From Flavobacteriales bacterium UBA1531 (GTDB lineage Bacteria; Bacteroidota; Bacteroidia; Flavobacteriales_D; Sanyastnellaceae), in contig DCPZ01000018.1 in the NCBI GenBank assembly GCA_002323795.1, forward strand, positions 1 to 11,899: a stretch of DNA of 11,899 nucleotides. Direction: 5' to 3'. Below are positions 6,720-11,899 of this stretch, in pieces (position 1 is the first letter of the stretch; the number at the start of each line of letters is the position of its first letter). A model generated the notes under the pieces. That model was not told the origin of the DNA. It saw only the letters and a program-made list of their open reading frames with translations, and did no database searches. The translations under genes and the position numbers were made by a program.

Positions 6720-7349
6720 ATGATCAAACTCCTTGTTACTCGGGTTCTTCCAGAACCAATTTGGGAGGATTATTCATTGGATAATTTCGAAGTGATCGAG
6801 CACGATTTTGTCGACATAACGAAGGCCAAGCCTCTGGAATACCCTGCCCATCGCAATGTTTTAGTCAGTAGTCAAAATGCGGTTGGTACGTTTGATTTGA
6901 AGCAAAAACGGGTGTTTTGCGTCGGGACACGCACGCAAAGCGCGTTGGAAGAGAGAGGCTTCTCTGTGCATCAGCGTTTTTCGAGCGCTAGTGACATGGC
7001 AAACGAAGTGACAAAATTGGGTGAGCCTGCAACGTTTATTTGTGGTTCGAAACGATTGCCAATTGTTGAAGAGGTTTTTCGAGATAAACAATTGAAGCTG
7101 CAGGTCCTTGTTGTTTACAAAACGACCAGAACACCGCGTAAATTTTCTGAGAAATGGGATGCAATTTTGTTCTTCAGTCCCAGCGGAGTCCACAGTTTTC
7201 ATGAACAAAACAAGCAGGTGCCACTCGCAATTTGCATTGGTGAGACAACAGCTGAATGTGCGCAAACATATGGGCACCCAACAGTGTTATCAGGGAACCA
7301 AACAAAAAAGTCCGTTGTTCAGGCGGCGGTTGACCATTTCCAATCATGA
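6720..7349 (+). CDS. hemD: Uroporphyrinogen-III synthase
   Basis: HemD closes hydroxymethylbilane to uroporphyrinogen III with inversion of ring D. The product has 209 residues, at the short end for the family. HemD sequences are poorly conserved, so the call rests partly on position between hemC and hemE. Supporting motifs are an N-terminal KLLVTR strand (3-8), NVLVSSQNAVGTF (46-58), VFCVGTRTQSALEERGF (65-81), FICGSKRLP, DAILFFSPSGVHSF (two-domain symmetry with the SSQNAV motif) and AICIGETTAECA, the typical C-terminal glycine motif. It starts 9 bases after the hemC stop, and its stop overlaps the hemE start by 4 bases (ATGA). Confidence 0.9.
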   Translation: MIKLLVTRVLPEPIWEDYSLDNFEVIEHDFVDITKAKPLEYPAHRNVLVSSQNAVGTFDLKQKRVFCVGTRTQSALEERGFSVHQRFSSASDMANEVTKLGEPATFICGSKRLPIVEEVFRDKQLKLQVLVVYKTTRTPRKFSEKWDAILFFSPSGVHSFHEQNKQVPLAICIGETTAECAQTYGHPTVLSGNQTKKSVVQAAVDHFQS

Positions 7350-8374
7350 TGAACGATTTATTTTTAAGAGCTATTGGAGGAGAAGCAGTTGATAGGCCTC
7401 CCGTTTGGATCATGCGCCAGGCTGGTCGCTATTTGCCTGATTTCATGAAGTTGAAGGCGAAGTATGATTTTTTCACCCGCTGCCGAACTCCAGAATTGGC
7501 CACTGAAATCACAGTCATGCCAATTGATCAAATTGGAACAGACGCAGCAATCTTATTTTCGGATATTCTCGTCCTCCCGCAGGCTATGGGTTTGCCATTT
7601 GAGATGAAACCAGGAACAGGACCTTTTTTGTCCAATCCAGTGCGCTCAAAAAGTGAAGTGGATCGCTTAATAGCTTCAGACGTAGAAGAAGAGTTGGGCT
7701 ACGTTATGGATGCGATTCGAATGACCAAAGCAGAATTGAACGGTCGTGTGCCGTTGATTGGATTTGCAGGCTCGCCTTGGACAATATTTTGTTATTCTGT
7801 TGAAGGCCAGGGGAGTAAGGCGTTCAATATTGCAAAAGAATTTGCCTTCACAAACCCCATTGCGGCGCACTTGATGCTTCAGAAAATAACAGAATCAACG
7901 ATTGCTTATTTGCGCGCTCAGATCAAAAATGGTGTCGATGTCGTGCAAGTCTTCGATTCGTGGGGAGGGGTGCTTTCTCCGACAGATTTTGAAACGTTCT
8001 CCGGACAATACATCCGTCAAATTGTAGACGCCATAAAGGAGGAGGCACCCTTGATTGTCTTTGCCAAGGGATGCTGGCATGCGTTGAGTGAACTCTCAAA
8101 ATCAGGAGCGAGTGCTTTGGGTGTTGACTGGACGATACGTCCAGAAATGGCAAGGCAATTGGCGGGCCGGGACATCACGTTACAAGGCAACTTTGACCCT
8201 GCGCGTTTGTATTCTACTCCGGAAGTTATCCAAACGATGGTTTCGGACATGATTGATGCGTTTGGAAAGGACCGTTACGTCGTCAACCTGGGCCATGGGA
8301 TTCTCCCAGACATCCCTGTGGATCATGTGCGGGCTTTTGTGGGTGCGGTTAAAAGCTATTCTCAAAAATCATGA
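7346..8374 (+). CDS. hemE: Uroporphyrinogen decarboxylase
   Basis: HemE decarboxylates the four acetate side chains of uroporphyrinogen III to give coproporphyrinogen III. It is a cofactor-free cytoplasmic enzyme. The 342-residue length is normal. Both family signatures are present: RPPVWIMRQAGRYLP (17-31), carrying the substrate-binding arginines R24 and R28, and GFAGSPWTIFCYSVEG (139-154). The catalytic Asp73 lies in ILFSDILVLPQAMG (69-82), with QVFDSWGG at 201-208 and His317 in NLGHGILPD (314-322). Translation starts at ATG 7346, overlapping the hemD stop. A second ATG follows directly at 7349 and could serve equally. Confidence 0.98.
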   Translation: MMNDLFLRAIGGEAVDRPPVWIMRQAGRYLPDFMKLKAKYDFFTRCRTPELATEITVMPIDQIGTDAAILFSDILVLPQAMGLPFEMKPGTGPFLSNPVRSKSEVDRLIASDVEEELGYVMDAIRMTKAELNGRVPLIGFAGSPWTIFCYSVEGQGSKAFNIAKEFAFTNPIAAHLMLQKITESTIAYLRAQIKNGVDVVQVFDSWGGVLSPTDFETFSGQYIRQIVDAIKEEAPLIVFAKGCWHALSELSKSGASALGVDWTIRPEMARQLAGRDITLQGNFDPARLYSTPEVIQTMVSDMIDAFGKDRYVVNLGHGILPDIPVDHVRAFVGAVKSYSQKS

Positions 8375-9354
8375 GCATTCAACTTCGAAAACGACCAAGA
8401 AGACTGCGTCGGTCTGGTTATCTCCGAGAACTCGTTGCGGAAAGCAGCGTGACGGTCAATGACTTTCTCATTCCGTTGTTTGTTCAAGAAGGATCAGGTT
8501 TAAAAACTGAGATTCCTTCGATGCCCGGCTACTACAAAAGAAGCCTTGATTTGACTGTAGAGCACGTCAAGCAACTTCAAGACTTTGGCCTAAAAGCAGT
8601 GCTGCTTTTCGTCCAGGTTGATGACCAATTGAAGGATAATGCAGGCGTCGAAGCATTGAACCATTTAGGACTAATGCAACGTGCTGTAGAGGCGATAAAG
8701 GTTGCTGTACCTGAGATTTTGGTCTTCACTGATGTTGCACTTGACCCATATTCCAGTTACGGACATGACGGAATAGTCAAAAAAGGTCAAATTGAAAATG
8801 ATTCAACGGTCGAGGTCTTGGCCAAAATGGCGCTCAGTCATGCGAACTGCGGTGCCGATTTCATTGCTCCGAGTGATATGATGGATGGGAGAGTCGCTGC
8901 GATACGAGATGCACTCGATGGAGCAAGTTTTGAGACGGTTGGAATCATGAGTTACAGTGCGAAGTACGCATCTTGTTTTTATGGACCATTTCGGGATGCG
9001 CTTGATTCCAACCCTGGTTTTGGTGACAAAAAAACGTACCAAATGGATCCCGCCAATGGTTCCGAAGGGGTCAAAGAGGCACTCATCGACATCAAGGAGG
9101 GAGCGGACATCGTCATGGTGAAGCCAGGGCTGCCCTATCTCGACGTTGCGCGAAGGGTTAAGGAGATTTCTGAAGTGCCTGTTGCGAGCTATCAGGTGAG
9201 TGGCGAATATGCTATGATCAAGGCCGCTGCTGCAAAGGGTTGGATTGATGAGGAAGCGGCCATCCTCGAGACCTTAATGTCTTTCAAACGAGCCGGAGTG
9301 GATTTGATAGCGACGTATTTTGGATTGGATTATGCCCAAATAATGAGCCGCTAA
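8371..9354 (+). CDS. hemB: Delta-aminolevulinic acid dehydratase (porphobilinogen synthase)
   Basis: HemB condenses two 5-aminolevulinate molecules into porphobilinogen. The product has 327 residues. The two Schiff-base lysines are K198 in SYSAKYASCFYGPFRDA and K251 in VMVKPGLPYLD. The metal-site segment reads TDVALDPYSSYGHDG (120-134). It has the aspartate-rich form (D121, D125, D133) in place of the three cysteines of zinc enzymes, which predicts a magnesium-dependent enzyme that needs no catalytic zinc. KDNAGVEAL (88-96) and the C-terminal TYFGLDYAQ are also characteristic. The ATG overlaps the hemE stop by 4 bases (ATGA), and the hemB stop overlaps the hemN start by one base (TAATG). Its place after hemE, although it acts before hemC, shows that operon order does not follow reaction order. 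Confidence 0.98.
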   Translation: MSIQLRKRPRRLRRSGYLRELVAESSVTVNDFLIPLFVQEGSGLKTEIPSMPGYYKRSLDLTVEHVKQLQDFGLKAVLLFVQVDDQLKDNAGVEALNHLGLMQRAVEAIKVAVPEILVFTDVALDPYSSYGHDGIVKKGQIENDSTVEVLAKMALSHANCGADFIAPSDMMDGRVAAIRDALDGASFETVGIMSYSAKYASCFYGPFRDALDSNPGFGDKKTYQMDPANGSEGVKEALIDIKEGADIVMVKPGLPYLDVARRVKEISEVPVASYQVSGEYAMIKAAAAKGWIDEEAAILETLMSFKRAGVDLIATYFGLDYAQIMSR

Positions 9355-10721
9355 TGTTTGACCAAACACTGATCAGGAAGTACAATATTCCGGGCCCGCG
9401 GTATACGAGTTATCCCACGGTTCCTTATTGGGAATCGGACTCATTTTCGAGGCGAAAGTGGCTGGAGAGTGCAAAGGTCTCATTCAAGGAATCGAACGAG
9501 ACCGAGGGCATCAGTTTGTACATCCATCTCCCATTTTGTGAGTCCTTGTGTACTTTTTGTGGATGTCATAAGCACATCACCAAGAGGCACAACCTGGAGT
9601 CGCCGTACATCAAGGCAGTGTTAAAAGAATGGGAAACATACTGCACGCTGTTCGATGGAAGACCGCGCATTAAAGAACTTCATTTGGGAGGAGGAACACC
9701 CACGTTCTTTTCGTCGGATAATTTGAAGTCATTAATTGAGGGTATTTTAGAGAAAGCGGACCTTTGTCCAGAGCCTTTGCTCAGTTTTGAAGCTCATCCC
9801 AATAACACAACGAGAGAGCATTTGGAAGTGCTATTTAAGCTTGGTTTCCGTAGAAATAGCTTCGGCATTCAGGATTATAATCCAACGGTTCAGAAGGCGA
9901 TCAATCGGATTCAATCGTTTGACTTGGTCAAAGAAGTAACGGCAACGAGCAGAGATATTGGTTACACTTCTGTGAGCCATGACCTCGTTTTTGGACTTCC
10001 CTTCCAAACAATGGAAGCCATCAAAGATACGATCGAGAAAACGGCGAGCATTCGGCCAGATCGGATTGCGTTTTATAGTTATGCGCACGTGCCGTGGATC
10101 AAGGGTACGGGACAGCGCGGTTACAACGACAATGACTTGCCAAGCAATGAGGACAAGAGGGCGTTGTATGAGTTTGGGAAAGAGCAGTTTTTGGCGCTCG
10201 GTTACAAGGAAATCGGAATGGATCACTTTGCGTTGCCATCTGACGAGTTATCTACTTCGATGTTCAATCGTGAGTTGCACCGGAATTTCATGGGCTATAC
10301 ATCAAGCAAAACGAAGCTTTTGATTGGGCTCGGGATGTCAGCTATTAGCGATTCATGGTTGGGTTTTTCCCAAAACGTCAAGACCGTAGCGGAGTATGAG
10401 AGGATTGCAATGTCAGGCGAAATTCCGGTGTTTCGCGGTCACCTTTTGAACGATGAGGACTTGATCATCCGTCAGCATGTACTGAATTTAATGTGCCAAT
10501 TCGAAACCGACTTTACAAGCAGCAAAGAACAGTTTCCTGAACTTGAGGATTGTATGTCAAAATTGGATGAGATGGAGAGCGATGGCCTCATCACACGAAC
10601 CGGTGATCAACTCAAGGTTCTCGAAAAAGGGCGCCCCTTCGTGCGAAATGTTTGCATGGCGCTTGACCTTCGATTGCATCGAAAAGCTCCGAAGACTCAG
10701 GTCTTTTCAATGACGATTTAA
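9354..10721 (+). CDS. hemN: Oxygen-independent coproporphyrinogen III oxidase
   Basis: HemN is a radical SAM enzyme that decarboxylates two propionates of coproporphyrinogen III to vinyl groups without oxygen, giving protoporphyrinogen IX. The 455-residue length matches the E. coli enzyme (457). Visible features are the N-terminal IPGPRYTSYPT (12-22), the [4Fe-4S] motif C62-x3-C66-x2-C69 followed by C71, and the SAM-binding GGGTP (112-116). NSFGIQDYNPTVQKAINR, HDLVFGLPFQT and the HemN-specific stretch ending IGMDHFALP follow. The full N-terminus and this last stretch separate it from the HemW-type haem chaperones, which look similar. It is the last gene of the forward operon. Its stop shares a TTAA palindrome with the stop of the convergent hemJ. 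Confidence 0.96.
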   Translation: MFDQTLIRKYNIPGPRYTSYPTVPYWESDSFSRRKWLESAKVSFKESNETEGISLYIHLPFCESLCTFCGCHKHITKRHNLESPYIKAVLKEWETYCTLFDGRPRIKELHLGGGTPTFFSSDNLKSLIEGILEKADLCPEPLLSFEAHPNNTTREHLEVLFKLGFRRNSFGIQDYNPTVQKAINRIQSFDLVKEVTATSRDIGYTSVSHDLVFGLPFQTMEAIKDTIEKTASIRPDRIAFYSYAHVPWIKGTGQRGYNDNDLPSNEDKRALYEFGKEQFLALGYKEIGMDHFALPSDELSTSMFNRELHRNFMGYTSSKTKLLIGLGMSAISDSWLGFSQNVKTVAEYERIAMSGEIPVFRGHLLNDEDLIIRQHVLNLMCQFETDFTSSKEQFPELEDCMSKLDEMESDGLITRTGDQLKVLEKGRPFVRNVCMALDLRLHRKAPKTQVFSMTI

Positions 10722-11248
10722 GAATTTCGCGCCTTTTTGTAGCGTCCAATGGCATAAGTGAGTCCGAGCGTAATGCAAGTCAAGGCACATCCAAAGTAAG
10801 TCCAGTTTGTCGCTGATTTCAGTACCACAAGAAATACAATGCTGATCAAAAAGAGTGTTGCCACTTCGTTCCAAATCCTCAAAGTTTGTGAACTCCACGG
10901 GCATGAATCATCATTGGATTTCAGAAACAAAACATGTGTATAACCATGATAGGCATACAAAAGGATGACCAATATGAGTTTTAAAATCATCCAAGGCTGA
11001 GACAGGAAAACGGGGACTTGGTAAAGCAATGTTCCACCCAAGATGCCCGTGAGGATTGCCGAAGGCCAGGTAATGCCATACCAGAGTCTTTTGCTCATGA
11101 GTTTAAGTTGAGGCAACAAAACCGATTTTTCGGCTTCTGTCTTTTCATGAGCCTCTCTTTGATAGATGAGGAGGCGAACGATGTAAAAAAGTCCCGCAAA
11201 CCAAGTGACGACAAAAATGATGTGAAGGGCTTTGATGACGAGGTACAT
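10718..11248 (-). CDS. hemJ: Protoporphyrinogen IX oxidase, HemJ type
   Basis: HemJ is the membrane-embedded enzyme (UPF0093 family) that oxidises protoporphyrinogen IX to protoporphyrin IX in bacteria lacking HemG and HemY. The product has 176 residues. The N-terminal IKALHIIFVVTWFAGLFYIVRL (5-26) is the family hallmark and contains the conserved His9. A second conserved block is WMILKLILVILLYAYHGY (86-103), with K90 and H101. RIWNEVATLFLISIVFLVVLK (124-144) follows. Hydrophobic segments at about 5-27, 57-77, 86-108, 128-144 and 150-168 indicate five membrane helices. The chain ends in a basic tail, KKARNS. It is on the opposite strand to hemN, overlapping it by 4 bases, and supplies the step between HemN and HemH. 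No clear promoter was found upstream. Confidence 0.95.
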   Translation of the reverse strand: MYLVIKALHIIFVVTWFAGLFYIVRLLIYQREAHEKTEAEKSVLLPQLKLMSKRLWYGITWPSAILTGILGGTLLYQVPVFLSQPWMILKLILVILLYAYHGYTHVLFLKSNDDSCPWSSQTLRIWNEVATLFLISIVFLVVLKSATNWTYFGCALTCITLGLTYAIGRYKKARNS

Positions 11249-11427
11249 GCTAAGAATACAGTTCGAACGGCGGGTAAGTTTATGACGCGGTTAAAGTTAC
11301 AAAGTCCATGTTCGAGGTCTCATGATTCCCAGTTTCGTTCCGTACCGACGAGTGATTGTCTCACCATCCTTAAACATTAGTTTCGTTCATCGGTCAGCGA
11401 ACAACGTCAGGGAAGTGCGCCTTGAAA

Positions 11428-11899
11428 TTATTGTCGGATCCAACGCAACGTCCTTCGCGATTCACCATCGCTGATGCGGATCAGGTAAACACCAGGTGCT
11501 GATGTGTGAGGCACAATGCGTGCCGAAGTGCCAGGTTGCCCGTGATGAATGGACCTTCCACTGGGATCGAAAATTTCGATGCTAGCTTGGTGAGGAATGC
11601 CTGTGATTTGAAAATCTGTCACTCCAGGATTGGGGAAAATGACGGTTCTCACTTCTTCGCGTTGGGTGTCCGCTAAATTCACACTATTGCATCCGTCAAC
11701 CCAAGAGATGCCATCAAGATTCCAATCTGGATTTACGTCGAGGCACATGTGGTCCATGGCGGTTACAGCAATGTCCACAATGCGGGGAGTATTGCTGTAA
11801 TCAAAGATAATGAGCGACTCGGGCTGTTGCCACTCCGCACCCTGCAGGATTCCTCCAAGTCCACTGCTCGCGCTGTTGCTGACTTCGAGTCCAGCACCT
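11428..11899 (-). CDS. Secreted protein with type IX (Por) sorting domain, C-terminal part (5' end outside window)
   Basis: The frame is open from the window edge to a TAA at 11428, giving 156 residues of the C-terminal end. The last 70 or so form a type-A Por secretion C-terminal sorting domain: VIFPNPGVTDFQITG, then ASIEIFDPSGRSI, then APGVYLIRISDGES and a closing RTLRWIRQ. This is the usual PNP...(I/V)YD..G...GVYL(I/V)R...G...(K/R) pattern. In Bacteroidota such domains direct proteins through the type IX secretion system and are then removed at the surface. The preceding part, SLIIFDYSNTPRIVDIAVTAMDH followed by a Cys/Asp/Asn/Trp-rich stretch, is not recognised, so the function of the exported part is unknown. 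Its stop lies 179 bases upstream of the hemJ start on the same strand. Confidence 0.85.
   Translation of the reverse strand, partial: GAGLEVSNSASSGLGGILQGAEWQQPESLIIFDYSNTPRIVDIAVTAMDHMCLDVNPDWNLDGISWVDGCNSVNLADTQREEVRTVIFPNPGVTDFQITGIPHQASIEIFDPSGRSIHHGQPGTSARIVPHTSAPGVYLIRISDGESRRTLRWIRQ

Noticed and set aside
6861..7277. 138-residue reverse open frame inside hemD
   Set aside because: It is antisense to hemD, with a Cys/Arg/Phe-rich composition unlike the real genes here and no family signature.
9831..10226. 131-residue reverse open frame inside hemN
   Set aside because: It is antisense to the conserved radical SAM gene and shows no coding signature of its own.
11331..11388. Direct repeat AGTTTCGTTC (11331-11340 and 11379-11388) between hemJ and the sorting-domain gene
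   Set aside because: Only two 10-base copies, with no dyad symmetry or link to a promoter. It is too little to call a repeat family or binding site.

Overview
The window looks like the chromosome of a Bacteroidota bacterium, most likely Flavobacteriales. Four things point there: a C-terminal Por-type (type IX) sorting domain at the right edge; a promoter in front of hemA matching the Bacteroidetes TTG / TAnnTTTG consensus; few Shine-Dalgarno sequences; and a ferrochelatase with the cysteine-rich insert I recall from this phylum. No mobile element, tRNA, rRNA or CRISPR array was seen.

The core is a haem biosynthesis locus from 1826 to 11248. It holds all nine enzymes needed to convert glutamyl-tRNA(Glu) to protohaem by the C5 route. 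A forward operon runs hemA-hemC-hemD-hemE-hemB-hemN. Its genes overlap or sit within 9 bases of each other, which suggests translational coupling. Divergent from hemA is a reverse-strand pair, hemH then hemL. A reverse-strand hemJ converges on hemN, and the two genes share a TTAA palindrome as opposing stop codons. The order of reactions is HemA, HemL, HemB, HemC, HemD, HemE, HemN, HemJ, HemH. The oxidative steps use the oxygen-independent type HemN and the membrane enzyme HemJ. No hemF, hemG or hemY is present here.

Left of the haem genes are three items. The first is the N-terminal part of a secreted protein (reverse, 1-568) with a cupredoxin-like domain and the start of a probable fasciclin domain. 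The second is a small four-helix membrane protein of unknown function (766-1158, reverse) followed by a strong hairpin terminator. The third is the tRNA wobble methyltransferase gene trmL (1299-1751, forward). At the right edge (11428-11899, reverse) is the C-terminal part of a secreted protein with a type IX sorting domain.

The only gene-free stretch over 300 bases is the 308-base hemH-hemA divergent region (4269-4576), which contains the hemA promoter and several GCAA/TTGC dyads. I did not find a clearly new biological system. The points most worth checking are the hemA promoter placed so close to its ATG that the mRNA should be leaderless or nearly so, the cupredoxin domain that has lost two copper ligands, and the completeness of the haem locus.
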